DNA of 23,604 bases from Botryllus schlosseri. Lineage: Eukaryota; Chordata; Ascidiacea; Stolidobranchia; Styelidae. Shown one piece after another: positions 1 through 10,862 of the stretch. Each line of letters starts with the position of its first letter. Position 1 is the first letter of the stretch. The notes beneath the pieces are model-generated. The model had not been told where the DNA came from. It saw only the letters and a program-made list of their open reading frames with translations, and did no database searches. Both the position numbers and the translations under genes were made by a program. The stretch is taken from positions 1 through 23,604 of the forward strand of contig ATSW01010236.1 in assembly GCA_000444245.1 (NCBI GenBank), given 5' to 3'.

Positions 1-879
1 ATTATGGTTACCAAGTTATCTTGAATCAAGTGAATCGTTGGTTGTGAAAGAAAATTTTTGAATCTCACCATTGCATAAATTCGTATTTTTTTCTGTATTT
101 ACAGTTGGAATCGGATTAGGATTGGACATGGACTTGAATATCAAAAAGTTATGGATTAGGACATAGAAATTTCAAATCCGCTCCTGGACATACATACTAG
201 ATATGGATGACCGCTCAAGCAGTCTCGGGCTTTATTTATTTGCTCACTTACTATCAGTGCAAGCCTTTTTTATTATGGCAAGCACTCAGATGATATCATA
301 GCCTTTGCATCTCACCTAGGATCCATAGTTTATCGTAGCGCACTAGTCATAATCGCGCACCAGTCATAACCGCAACTGGTTGTTCGGCATTCTCCTATCC
401 GTTTATTGCATCGCATTGTACATTCTGCGTGCCTTGATCAGATGAAAATATAGTATGACGATCAATAACTACAGATTTATGTAGTTGTGGCTGGATAACA
501 GCGCAGCATAGCTCCTGGTATTTTTCTAATCCACAAGTCGGGACGTAAGGTCTTCGAAGCAGCATATATTGAGCTGACCCACTCCTTTATAACACGAGTT
601 TCTCCATCACATCTCAAGATATCAGAAGCAAAATGTATTTCAGGTTGCGACTTTGCATTGTGCAGAATTTCGCTGTTCGAAACTAATTGGGGCGGCATAG
701 CCGGAGCAGTGCAACAGCATACCATCAGCCCACTAAACCGACGAAAATACCAGTGAAGTAATACAAAACGAAACATATGATCCAGTTAACATCAACCAAA
801 GTTTGTAGTTTGCAGACTCATCAAACCTACACTGTGTCGAAAAGGGCAACAACGTACTCCTAACATTCAGATCATTTTC
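1..879. other. 3' flank of UBA1; no gene recognised
   Basis: This stretch lies downstream of the UBA1 stop codon on the minus strand and should hold its 3' UTR. Read on the minus strand there is an AATAAA at 402-407 and an AATAAATAAA at 231-240; either could be the polyadenylation signal. A minus-strand open frame of 99 codons at 477-776 has no family resemblance I can recognise and overlaps the presumed UTR, so I do not call it a gene. Confidence 0.4.
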
Positions 880-2661
880 TTAATGGCGGAAAACATATCT
901 AACATATGGGACTTCAACGTCTTCCCCATCCTTGTCGTTACAGCATATCTCCATAACAATTGCTTTCTCGTGAGGTTGCAGCTTCTTCTTCGATACTTTT
1001 TGTACGACTTCACTCAATCTGAACGGAGAAATATAGTTATCTGCTGAGGACCAGAGGAATAGCGGACAGAGAGATTTGTAATGTCACAAAATTATTAGTT
1101 CTAGTAATATGTTAAATCAATGTTTCACAAACTTTTTTACAGTATTAAAAGGCCCCCTACCCCCTAACATTGACAAAAAGTTATTTTGCCTATTGCCCAC
1201 GCAAACGAAGAGCCTTTACGATATTATCAAGGAATAAAATAGTGCAAGCCAATCCCTTTAAATGTCATTGCAATTCACTGTAGTGCATCAAGTTCTTAGA
1301 AATTCATCATACTCGTTGTACAGGCATTTATAAATGTGTGTACAATCAGCCGCATTTGTCATGAATTTTGTTCGTTACGATTGATTGGTTAGTAAGCTCA
1401 ATATTGCATGCTAGTGACCATCTATGGAGAGCGTAGGTGGCGATTACAGATTGAATGCGCCTTGTACGACATGACCTGTATCTCTCAGTGCACGATTATA
1501 GATATTAATCGAATGGACATCCCACACTGGTGTCTATAGTGCATAGCGCCTCCTTTTGCTATCAGCACCCACAATTGCAGCTAGCGTCCCCTTTGTGGTC
1601 ACTAACACCCCCAGGGGAACCACTGTGTTGATTAAAAGACATATAACGCTAGGAGAAAATCAGCATAAAGTGCTTCAAAAAGATGGTATTCCAGACCTGT
1701 ATGCTTCAACGGCCCGCTACTTGAAGACAATAACGAACAGTAGTAGGAAGCAAGAACTATTGTAATACACATAAAGGCTTTCCAAATACGCTTTGAAGCT
1801 AACTACTACTGACATTCTGCGTTACTGTGGGAGTACCTAGTAATTGAAGACAGCTAAAAGCAGAATGTGAAAAGCTCTTTTTAGAAGTATCCTGGGACAA
1901 TTCATCTCGGGACTTTCAAAGTTGGATAGCGTCTCAACGTGCAAAAGTGCACGTTTACGACAAATTCAAAGTGGCTCCTGGCATTATTATTATTATGCCA
2001 TTAATATACATAACTAATAAAAACTTTGAAACATAATGGCACGGTTTTTCACATAACGGAACTTGACGACCCTATACCATCGCCTTCATTTACGGACAAT
2101 CAGCTATCCACATTAAAACAACTATTCCTGGATCAGATTCAATAACGACTGCCCAACTCGATACGAGCGGACATGAATACTAGAATAACAGGTAAATATT
2201 TTTACTTGGTTGCCAGACGTTCCTTTCTCTTTTTCGGATCCATAAAAAACGAATAGATCATGGCGACGTCTTGCGACAGCATCGTAATTTCCAGTTTCAA
2301 TTCATTTTGGAAATAGTCCATGAACTCTCCCAGCGTCATCTCTGATCTGCCCTCCTTGGCCAACTCGATGCCGTCGACGTCGATCCGATCCCACAAGGAC
2401 CATTCGGTATCGTAGTACTGTGAAAGTAATCATTTCGGGTTGTGGTCAATTCTGTAACCCGCTATGAAACCCATCAGGATACAACGATAAAGTTCATGCA
2501 ACCGAATCAGGGGAATCAGAAAACCGGACGTGCAGCCGACATATGCAAAACGGTACCTTTTGCTTGGGAGCAGGCAGAGGTTCGGAGAATCCAAAGAAAG
2601 GCAGAGCTAGGTTGATGAAACCGTTCTTGTACGGCTCGATCTTCTTGTGACCTTGAACGAT
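880..2661 (-). CDS. UBA1: Ubiquitin-activating enzyme E1, last three exons (3' partial gene)
   Basis: E1 adenylates ubiquitin with ATP, holds it as a thioester and passes it to E2 enzymes in cytosol and nucleus. Exons on the minus strand: 2661-2557 (35 codons, phase 0 at both ends), 2417-2206 (70 codons plus 2 nt) and 1018-880 (split codon, 45 codons, stop TAA at 882-880). Exon one reads [20 protein letters not shown] then PFFGFSEP, a hallmark of the end of the adenylation domain. Exon two contains [10 protein letters not shown] and LEITMLSQ, and exon three ends [20 protein letters not shown]; both belong to the C-terminal ubiquitin-fold domain that recruits E2s. Acceptors are CAG; donors are GTACCG and GTAAAA. 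In total about 151 residues, roughly the last 15% of a protein near 1050 residues. The adenylation core and catalytic cysteine are absent, and no upstream exon is recognisable between 2662 and the tetraspanin gene. UBA7 is a less likely alternative. Confidence 0.9.
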
Positions 2662-4863
2662 CTGTCGAGAACACGTAAAAATGAGCGTCAAACCCGATAT
2701 CTGAATGGAAATCTTTCGACAGACAACATAACAAACTTACAACTGAACAAAATTACCGTTAGCCTCCATAGTAATTCAATAACGCAAAAGCAGATTATCA
2801 GATGATAAAAACCGTTTCGCAGACGAGCGGAACTTTGAACAGCGATGAAATGACAATTTCGCCGATGAGGATATTATCTTGAACGTGTTTAGCGGTTTTA
2901 CAGAGATGGTAAACTTAATTAGCGTGTGGAAGTAGAAATACCATTATAAACTTCTACTCTAGTAAGAGTAGAAGTAGCCATTTACAAGATACTCAAAAGT
3001 ACTCCAAGTGGATATGGAAAGGAAGAGTTTCCAAGATGAGATTTGATAGGGGGGGTCGCACACTTAAAGCAGTGATCCGAGGTTTCTACATCCGAAATTG
3101 CCAAATGATCTTATCAACTAACGCAAATGACTACCGTAATGACTCTTGCAACTTTTTTACAACTGCCGGCAGCTTCCTAAATACTCAGAAGTTATGTAGT
3201 ATGGTGTTTTGAGCTGTTTGGAGGAATCATATATGGCAACTTTTCCTAATTTTTTCATGCAACTTTTATCCACTTTTTTGATTTTTTATGCATTTTTATG
3301 CAACTAACTTTTTATTGGAAATATTTGGCATGATTAATATGATCGCTTGATTGATTATTCCACTGCCTTTTAAATTGAAGGTCCTTTCTGATTTGACGCA
3401 CATTCAGGCTAGACCGCCGAAAATTATATTTTCACTGGGTCAATTTTTTCAGGCTATTGATTTCGTTGTAGTCGCCAATATTGAGTTTTGCTACAGTGCC
3501 TTGCACACGGAACGATTCGAGTATCTCATACCCTAATAATTTCAAGGAGCTTGTCCATAAATGCAACTTTTGTGAAAAATAAATGCAATTTTGACTGCAA
3601 CTTTTGTGAAAAATAAATACAACTTCCCATGGATTTGATTTCAACAAAAACTTGCCCTTCTGATGAGACGTAGTCACATGTATCAATGTCACAATGTAAA
3701 AGTCAAAAAAGGGGGGAGGAAATGGCGTCTTTTGCCCCCGACTGCGCCTTAAATAGAGTTCTGCTTGATGTGATTACCTTCAAGACATTGGCTTCTGAAA
3801 TTTAGGGCAACCGTGCAAAAACTTAACGAGGCCCACGATCAAGATTTTTTAACAATCCCTGACGTAGACGAGCTAAAAACGATTTCTGCCAGCAAGCATT
3901 TTTCACTCGCGGAAAATACGCTGCATTTTGCTTAGGAGTGCTGGATGGTTCTATTATAAGACCTCGACATCAAAGCACTATAAGTTCTTGTACAAAACCC
4001 AACGCTTATTTGGCCGAAAAGAGTTTTGGTGCACTATATAGTTTAAATCAAAACGAGGAGAAAAGGTTGTCATTTGGATGAGATGTTTGATGGCGTAAAC
4101 CGATAGCGTAGGCCTACTCGTTGCACCTCTGAACAAAATATTGTTGAGTATATCTTCATTTTTTATGTATAACAATTTTCGGTTAGTTTGTGCAGATGAA
4201 ATTGTTTTGGCAAAAACGTGAGGATGGCGCTCATAAAGGCTGAAATGCACTGCTGCTTCGGACCATTCCCTGCATGGCGAAAAGAAATTCAGCACAAACG
4301 AGAAGGCACCTTGGCCGTTTCAGAAATTTTATTTGTTTTGTTACAAAAGTTTTTTCGAAATATTCAGCTTATCGCTCTGTTGTAAGCTTGGCCACAATAA
4401 CAATTATTATCAATGATTGACATCCACGAATTGATTTGAAGAATGCATCGTTGTCTAATGTAATAAATACATAGCATGCGTTCGGGATCTATCTTGATTT
4501 GATGTGTATTTTTAATCATAAAAAATCCGCCTGATTGGAGTGTTGGCTGCTGTATAACCTAATTTTGAGGAAGCAAGTAGGCCTATAGGTAACTTTACTT
4601 CACTCTGATCAACAACAACGTAGCAATAATAATCTGACGCCTTAATGTCCGGTGTAGCATTTTAAGGCATAAGCTTATCCCTTGCAAGTCGTCGAACAGA
4701 TTGGTGGCTTATCGATGGAATATACTGATTTTGTGGAATTATTATTATTTCAGTTGATGCATTTGGTGAGCTTAAAAAGTCAGCTTTTACTTACGCATTG
4801 TGGCAAACTGTGACCGAGTCTTCGCATAAGGTATCGTTTACAAGATAAGATAAGATAATCGTC
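2662..4863. other. Non-coding stretch upstream of the UBA1 exons
   Basis: No exon of UBA1 or of any other recognised gene is visible on either strand. It is A+T rich, with runs of T around 3240-3330. Scattered AGTAGAAGTAG-like words at 2930-3010 resemble the subterminal sequence of the transposon at 12664-13832 and may be a decayed copy. A 34-bp unit is tandemly duplicated at 3563-3622. The open frames at 3432-3692 and 3978-4295 on the minus strand show no domain I know. Confidence 0.5.
3563..3622. repeat. Tandem duplication of a 34-bp A+T-rich unit
   Basis: The word GCAACTTTTGTGAAAAATAA starts at 3563 and again at 3597, each followed by ATGCAA or ATACAA. The two copies differ by one base over 26, so the duplication is fairly recent. 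Similar TGCAACTTTT words recur at 3129 and 3260. No function is suggested. Confidence 0.7.
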
Positions 4864-5069
4864 AGATTATATTTTTATCTGAACTAGACACATACAATGT
4901 ACAATGCGATATAATGAACAGATAGGAGGACGTCGAACGACCAGTTGCGGTTGCAGTTGCAGTCTCTTGAACTGGCATCCACATCAGCCTAGTGCCCGAT
5001 GTCGCAGTTCTTTGTTCGATGTTTGTCTTTATTCCGCAGCTCCTTTTTGCTCTTTCCATTCCTTGTAAG
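4864..5069 (-). mobile_element. 5'-truncated tRNA-derived SINE (same family as 14868-15240)
   Basis: The block aligns with the SINE at 14868-15240: both share words such as CAATGCGAT, GAACAGATAG, CGAACGAC, GCCCGATGTC and CTTTCCATTCCTTGT in the same order. The tRNA-like head with the pol III boxes is missing. The copy stops close to the start of the transposon at 5076, so either it was 5'-truncated at insertion, as LINE-mobilised SINEs often are, or the transposon cut it off. Its tail side (4845-4860) is an ATCTT-type simple repeat on the minus strand. Confidence 0.65.
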
Positions 5070-5751
5070 CAGGGCTAGGGTTCTGGTTTAAATCAGGCTG
5101 ATTTAAATCAGTGTGATTGAAATCAGGTTTTTTTCGTTGATTTTTTATTTTAATTTTACCATTTTGATTTTATTGATTTTTTTGGTTTTTTTCAAATTTT
5201 CGGNCGAGATGCGTGAATGTGGGTATTNTTATCGGACAATCATGNGCATTTTATATAAACCGGAGGTAGCATCTCGTCACCGGCACCGGTATAGTTCAGC
5301 CATTCGACAGAAAAACGGGAAAAGAGCAAAGAGCGATATTCAATCAATAAGTTAGCGTTTTGCTGTGGATACTAGTTAGTTGTAGGCCTATGCGACATGC
5401 TGCTGCTATTTCCGAGGCACTGGTGGAATACCGCAAACAAAGCGCAATCCGGAGTCCCTATCGAATTCGAAAGTTTCACTCATCTCTGATCCAGTTTGCT
5501 GGCAGAAGCCACCCCATTGATCAAGATGAAGATGCAACTATTATGGATGTTCCCAATTTGACTCAACATGTTTCCTCGCTATACTAGAACAGATCAGTAA
5601 TGATTCTGGCGACCTATCATTATCACATTGGTTAAACGTTTTCAGCTATCATTACCATACAGGTTGAACGTTTTCAGCTATCTGGATATCTGGATGATGA
5701 TTCACAGCCCCACATTATTAAAGTTTAAGCGTTATCCTTCATCACCTAGAC

Positions 5752-7283
5752 CAGGGGTTCTCAACCCGCGGCCCGCGGGCCGCATGCGGCCCGCAGACGT
5801 TTATTTTGTGGCCCGCGACATCTTTCATCATAAACGTACTAAAAGTACTACTGACACCGTATTGTTACAAATTAATTCAAATACTTAGCACTACTATCGC
5901 ACCGTCTCTGTTTCGTTTGATTACTCATTCTTGAATGCAGTGGTTCTCAAACTGGGGCGCACGCCCCCTTGGGGCGTGAAAGCATCTGAAGGGGGGCGCG
6001 AAACTGAGGTCGACTCAAAAAAATGTTCGCGCTGCGCGCAATTGATCCCTAATTCATTGTTATTTCGCTGTATAGTCTGGTTACATATTTGAGAATTCTC
6101 TCATCAACAGCCATAACCTTCCATGCCATCAAACTAGCCGTTTGTATTGCTAGCATAAGGTTGCATTTGTTATATGACGTTAGGGGGCTCGAAATATTTC
6201 CCTGTAAAAAGGGGCGTGTCTAAAATAGTTTGAGAACCACTGCTTTAATGGGGCGTTTCTTGATATATGCTCGACTTCAGATTGTTATTGTTTTGAATCG
6301 GTATTCGGCTGGACTCGTATTCAAGAGAATCCCGCTATTTAGTAGGCCTAAACTTAAAGTGTTTGACTCACTGCGAACGGTTGTTGAGATTGCCGACTAC
6401 GTTACAGACGCATCGTTCAAATTTGCTTGGAATATGGCTAAACCAAGAAAGCTGCTATAGAGGTGTGATTTCAATAAAACCTTAACATTATGTGTGAATA
6501 TTTGCTGTTTCCGGACCTTAGCAGCAAGGACAACGTCACCTGACAAATTTCTAAGATACAGTCGCATATGATTCAATCGTGACTAAACGAGTAACATCAA
6601 TGCCAGTCGATCTTTTATCGCATGTTCTGAAACACGTTGCTGTGTAGACTGCAGCCTCGGACGAATCCATCAACTTTGCATAATATATGCAGAGGAAACG
6701 TGAGGAGGGGCTGGCTGGGCAAACGTGAGGAGGTGACCAGCGAAAAATATCAACTTGACAAATCCGGATTCTGTAACTATTGGTGCAGAGCCCCTGGCAT
6801 GGAAGGAAATGATAAGGGGTGATTGGTTTGCTCAGAAATTGCCCCGAACGCCAGACTTCTTCTCGTATCACTCAGAGCTCAATGCGATAATGGCCTCTGT
6901 AACGCAAAATTTACCGTAATTTATACTTGCACGCTCACGCATTGAAACTGAGAGGTCGGTTCTCTGGTGGTAGCGTTTGAAGTTGCATATACCGACGTGG
7001 CAACGAATGTAAAACACGCTCCATGAAAAGATTTACTTGCGCCACTAGAAGATAGGCCTAGATATTCTCACAACAAGCGGCAGCTGCAAACTTACGAACG
7101 CCGTCCATTAATACTTTATAATGCATAAAAATTTACTAAATGCCCGTATACGACTGGTAAATAGGCTACAGTAGCTCAAATTTAATAGTAGCCCACAAAT
7201 ACATAGTAATATTGTTCTGCGGCCCGCAGCGTCTTTTGCTGTTAAAATGCGGCCCGTCATACAAGGGAAGTTGAGAACCCCTG
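5752..7283. mobile_element. hAT transposon copy with GGCCCGC subterminal repeats and an intact 8-bp target duplication
   Basis: The ends CAGGGGTTCTCAAC (5752-5765) and GTTGAGAACCCCTG (7270-7283) are perfect inverted repeats. The flanking octamers at 5744-5751 and 7284-7291 are both ACCTAGAC, with TA at the centre as in the Buster-type nnnTAnnn preference of hAT transposases. The subterminal region is rich in GGCCCGC, a pattern common in animal hAT elements. The copy carries a smaller MITE at 5938-6242. A 76-codon frame (6230-6460) ends ASFKFAWNMAKPRKLL, weakly like the ASY..A..IAK.KKPHTIGE stretch of Charlie-type hAT transposases; that is a tentative hint that the element once coded. It is otherwise non-coding and dead. 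Confidence 0.9.
5938..6242. mobile_element. hAT-type MITE nested inside the 5752-7283 element
   Basis: The ends CAGTGGTTCTCAAACT (5938) and AGTTTGAGAACCACTG (6227-6242) are perfect inverted repeats. The flanking octamers CTTGAATG (5930-5937) and CTTTAATG (6243-6250) differ by one base, which marks an 8-bp target duplication. The 305-bp body is non-coding, with GGGGCG-rich subterminal motifs. It is the innermost and therefore youngest insertion of the nest. Confidence 0.9.
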
Positions 7284-7435
7284 ACCTAGACTGACATGGT
7301 CGTCATTCATCCCATTTTGTTTTTTTCGTGTTGTTGTTATTATGAGTAAAAAAAGTCAAACAAATCATGATTTGAATTATTTAATTGATTAAAATCGATT
7401 TTAATAAATAGCAAAATGATTTTAACCAGAACCCT

Positions 7436-8182
7436 ACTTGGGTCGACGCCGCAAATCCTTTATAATCATAGCTTTGCAAGCATGCATAAATGCATCAATA
7501 TCATCTTAAAGTATTGGCCATATAATAATCAGAATCAGAATCAGAAAAACAATCAAAATACGCAGAACTCAAAATGGAATGTAAGAAAATGTGACAATGC
7601 AAAATGAACATTGTACCGATCGTCATTAGCGCTACAGCTGGGGCCGTAAGCCAAAAACTCAAGTGACATGTCCACAAAATTCCGGGAAACGTTCGATTCG
7701 ACATGATTCAGAAGATCACCTGATCACTGGACTAAATTATACTTGTACTCGAGAATCACAGCATAATTTCTGTAATTTCGATTCTTAATTTTCAATAATC
7801 TTTACCTCTGCAACCTTGCCAATTCTTCATCTACCGCAATTCTGTCATCTGACCTCTTCATGTATTGCATAGGAATAATAATTTGACTATGAATTACTGA
7901 AATTTTAAACAATTTACTACAATCTGTCCATTTTCCTTTGGGGGCAGGTTGCTCCCCGGAATATAACCTATGTGTACTTACATGTTTTACTGTGAATAAA
8001 GAATATACTAATCCTGCTGCTATTTACGCAAGTCGCATGATAAGCTTTATATTGACTTAACCGAGAATTTTCACGAACAATGAAATAGCTTCAGCTTTGT
8101 TAATAGTCAAGAAATTCTTTGCCAATACCACTGGGCTCCAATTATAGAAGCATAATTCTATGTCAAGGAATATTTCACTCAC
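7436..8182. other. Non-coding stretch downstream of tetraspanin exon 4
   Basis: The large extracellular loop (with its CCG motif) and the fourth membrane segment of the tetraspanin should follow exon 4 in this direction, but I could not find them. A small open piece on the minus strand at 7855-7806 bounded by AG and GTAAAG is weak. A hydrophobic minus-strand frame around 7560-7690 has no tetraspanin pattern. Nothing else is recognised. Confidence 0.4.
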
Positions 8183-9799
8183 CGAATCTCTGTTTACGAA
8201 TCCCCATATACCGACAACCAATTGAAGAATGAGAATGACGAGCAGCAACAATACGTACTAAATGAAATGATAACTTCAGTAAACAAACGATATCTAGGGT
8301 GACCATATTTTGTGTTCCGAATAAGAGGACACTTTTTACAAGTTACAAAAGATGGGTATTTTAAAAATTTGCGTTTTGTGTTGATTAATTTGGGTTGACT
8401 AAAATAAAACTGGACTCCCGACAGACCTACGTAACATCAGTTGGCGTTGCCCTTTTTTAGTCGACCATATGCCGTCACTGCCGTCAAAATCCAGATTTCG
8501 CGTCATTTATGGCAATTTTTAGTTGTCCGTGTATACAAGCGCCTAGCCCTCAAAGCTGTAAAGGAGGACGAATTGCCAAAAAGGAGGACATTTGGGCGTC
8601 CTCGGAGGACATTTTCGATTTCTTGAAAAGGGAGGACAAATCCTCCTAAAGGGGGACGTATGGTAACCCTATATGTAACTATAGATTATTATTCAAATTT
8701 TAATGCTTTTTTGCTGAGAAATATGAATATATGGCCCACTACATATTTTACACTGTAAACCTATACTGTCTGCGCGGGTAGACGGTTTTCACATACATGA
8801 GTCAATGCACTCACCGATACTAGGCTAAGCAAATGTTATGCTGTAATATTGTACTGAAGTACAATGGAGGTAGCGACTTCCAAGTCAAGTGAAACGACTT
8901 CAAGTAAAGTAGAAATTGTAGCCTAATTCATGGTAAAAAGCTACAAAAAGTTATTTAAGAGCTGCGTGTGCCAGAGATTCCGGTCTCAGTGATAATTTTC
9001 TAAATGACAGTAATGCATCTCTGTGAATAACATATTTTATATAGAGTCATATAGAGTAATGCTGACTGCAGCCAATAGGTGCAATTTCGAAATTGCATTC
9101 CCTGATCACGAGAGATAATGCGAAGATTGTTTATTATTATTTTACTTATAAAATTGATTTCAAATCTATCGGTAAACCACCACTTGAATGTGCCGAAAGT
9201 AGAGAACAACTAGCACATTGAGTAGCCTAGCCTACTCAGGAAGAGTACAGGACTACAGGTATAGTCTTACTTTGTCAATGCTGTCCACTTCCCGTTGGAT
9301 AGGACATATTTATAACGAAACTTCAAGCGATAATATCATATTGTAAAACCATCAAAGCTATAGTGGTAAATTACTCGTAACTCACCGAACCCAGAAGACA
9401 TCTGTTTTCTTTAATCGCGCCGCAGCACCCAAGGAATCCCATCAGAAACATGATAGACCCGATTGATATCATGAGGTAACAACCTTGTAAATAGAGTTGA
9501 ATGTAGGCCCATAGCTTCAGTATCTACATAATATCACCCGATAAACCAATTCTAAAAGTATACCTGCATAATAAAAGGTAACACCTGCTACTTCAACCAC
9601 GGCTGCTGCATCGTCCTGCACTACAAAATAGATACCGAGTCCCAGCATTGCTCCTCCGGCAACCTGTAATAGACAGGAGACAGATTTGAAGCGCATACAT
9701 CTGTTATCACTGTAAAAACTTCTTAAATATTTCACTTACCCAGAATATAATATTGAAAAGAAACAACATGAATTTCGAAAATTTCGTACATGCTCCCAT
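8183..9799 (-). CDS. Tetraspanin, first four exons (5' part of gene)
   Basis: Tetraspanins are four-pass membrane proteins that organise receptors and adhesion molecules into microdomains. Exons on the minus strand: 9799-9740 ([23 protein letters not shown]), 9663-9564, 9483-9386 and 8257-8183; the junction phases agree (0, 1, 0, 0) and donors are GTAAGT, GTATAC, GTGAGT, GTGAGT. Exon 1 gives the N-terminus with the conserved FNIIFW entry to segment 1. Exon 2 holds [11 protein letters not shown] and the small extracellular loop. Exon 3 has segment 2 and the diagnostic [15 protein letters not shown]. Exon 4 has segment 3, ending [13 protein letters not shown]. About 111 residues are coded, near half of a typical 230-280. 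The large loop with CCG and segment 4 are not found. A MITE lies in intron 3. The pattern is CD63/CD151-like in general, but the missing loop prevents naming the subfamily. Confidence 0.92.
8295..8671. mobile_element. MITE with TAGGGTGACCATAT ends, in tetraspanin intron 3
   Basis: The left end TAGGGTGACCATAT (8295) is mirrored by ATGGTAACCCTA ending at 8671. A second copy of the family at 11604-11832 shows an 8-bp target duplication, which places it among hAT-like elements. Subterminal AGGACA and GGAGGACAAATCCTCCT words recur near the right end. No duplication is preserved here. It ends about 37 bases upstream of the acceptor of tetraspanin exon 4, so the branch point may lie in or beside it. 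Non-coding; an older copy than the one at 11604. Confidence 0.75.
8672..9385. other. Tetraspanin intron 3 remainder
   Basis: Intronic sequence between exon 3 and the MITE. Around 8855-8925 are GTAGCGACTTC and TTCAAGTAAAGTAGAA words like those of the transposon family at 12664-13832, perhaps a decayed fragment. No exon or RNA gene is visible. Confidence 0.5.
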
Positions 9800-10182
9800 C
9801 TTTATCTTTGTTTATATCCTCAGTGAAGGCTCTAGTAATCAGATAGTATTCTTAAAATGGCGCGACTAAATGCTGAGACCTGCGACGTTGTCGAGATGCT
9901 TTCCCAATAAACTGTTTGCGAAGTGGGCGACTATCGAGATATTCTTTAGCCATTCATCGCCTGTTACTTTTAGCTTGTTAGAAAGAGAAATGCAAACATA
10001 CGTCACGGCAATGTCCGTAAACCAAATATGACCGAGAAGATGACAATTTCTAATGCATTCTTGACCTATCTGGACAATTCCCGTGTCACGACTCGCAGCC
10101 ACTTATACATCAGTGTCCGAGATATGGATAACGTGAACGGCAAGCGCTCGGTGAAAGTACGTTTGAGGCTGTGTTGTTGAGA
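9800..10182. other. Upstream region of the tetraspanin gene
   Basis: Immediately upstream (minus strand) of the tetraspanin ATG; it should hold the 5' UTR and promoter or the end of a 5' intron. I see no convincing TATA box or initiator. The minus-strand open frame at 9866-10102 has no recognised domain. The stretch ends at the target duplication of the transposon at 10191. Confidence 0.4.
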
Positions 10183-10272
10183 TTTTAAGGCAGGGGCGGG
10201 CAACAATACGGCCCGCGAGGAGAGTTTCCCGTGTTAGTTGATAATGTGGCCCGCCGGCTGGTGTCCGGTCAA

Positions 10273-10333
10273 TACCGAGAAAGCCATTACCGAGAAAGCC
10301 ATTATCGAGAATGGACATTACCAAGAATGCAAT
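10273..10333 (+). repeat. Four tandem copies of a ~15-bp unit (TACCGAGAAAGCCAT)
   Basis: Units start at 10273, 10288, 10303 and 10319; the first two are identical and the others are variants (TATCGAGAATGGACAT, TACCAAGAATGCAAT). An inverted set lies at 10451-10488 and a further direct set at 11235-11280, all inside the same hAT element. Clustered direct and inverted short repeats near hAT ends can be transposase-binding sites; that role is inference. Confidence 0.8.
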
Positions 10334-10487
10334 GCAGACATGTCATGCATATATAGCCTACAGGTCGTGTGCATGTGCAGGACGGCTTTGCCACATTCGG
10401 TGTCGATTCTCAGATGTAATTTCTCGACAGCGCCTTCTCAGGAAGTTTGATTCTTGGCATTGGCCGTTCTCGGTGATGTCCATTCTC

Positions 10488-10771
10488 GAGCGAGATAGTG
10501 TAATATGGTTGTGTGTCCGGCTTCTCGATCGGTATGTCGTGGGTTCGATCCCCGGCCGGGTCAGACCAAAGACTCTAAAACTAAGACTCTAAAACTGGAA
10601 TCCGCGGCTATCCTGCTAGGCGCTCAGCAATCACGGATAGCATGGAGGAGGAGAAAAAACGGGGGTGCAGACTAGATGACCTTACTATAAAAGCCGTATC
10701 GCATCTCCATCGTCAAAGCATCTTGATGGTGCAGGCGAAAAAGAATACCATATCTCTCTCTCTATCGGTAC
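10488..10771 (+). mobile_element. tRNA-derived SINE (family 1), plus-strand copy
   Basis: The tRNA-like head has an A-box region at 10493-10510 (GATAGTGTAATATGGTT) and a strong B box GGGTTCGATCCCC at 10541-10553. The body is shared with the reverse copy at 15559-15815, including GCTATCCTGCTAGGCGCTCA, the AATCACGGATAG segment, and GATGGTGCAGGCGAAAAAGAAT before a (TC)n tail. No clear target duplication was found. It sits inside the hAT element at 10191-11924. Confidence 0.85.
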
Positions 10772-10862
10772 TGGTATAGAACCCTAAAAATTGAAGTAGT
10801 AGGCCTAAGCAAGTAGTGGGGAATCTCGGCAGACTAATGCCGCGGGCTTTCCATACCAATAC

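Larger units (their letters stand above)
5076..7435. mobile_element. Terminal-inverted-repeat DNA transposon (outer element of a three-level nest)
   Basis: The left end TAGGGTTCTGGTTTAAATCA (5076-5095) matches the reverse complement of the right end (7416-7435) at 19 of 20 positions. Both subterminal regions are A+T rich with repeated TGATTT words. Without the 1.5-kb insertion at 5752-7283 it would be about 0.8 kb and non-autonomous. A clear target duplication is not visible; only CTTG is shared by the flanks. The plus-strand open frames at 5113-5587 show no transposase motif. Three of the window's five N bases (5204, 5228, 5245) lie here. Probably hAT-like, but the family is unproven. Confidence 0.65.

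Noticed and set aside
477-776. 99-codon minus-strand open frame downstream of UBA1
   Set aside because: It overlaps the presumed UBA1 3' UTR, has no recognisable domain and no splice or polyadenylation support of its own.
3978-4295. 105-codon minus-strand open frame
   Set aside because: No family resemblance, composition like the surrounding A+T-rich DNA, and no UBA1 motif.
5113-5587. Plus-strand open frames in the outer transposon as a host gene
   Set aside because: They lie inside an inverted-repeat element, include ambiguous bases and show no known domain.
7806-7855. Possible fifth tetraspanin exon (minus strand, AG before, GTAAAG after; peptide RSDDRIAVDEELARLQ)
   Set aside because: Phase fits exon 4 and an amphipathic helix is expected here, but it lacks any conserved tetraspanin residue, has a poor polypyrimidine tract, and no following exon with CCG was found.
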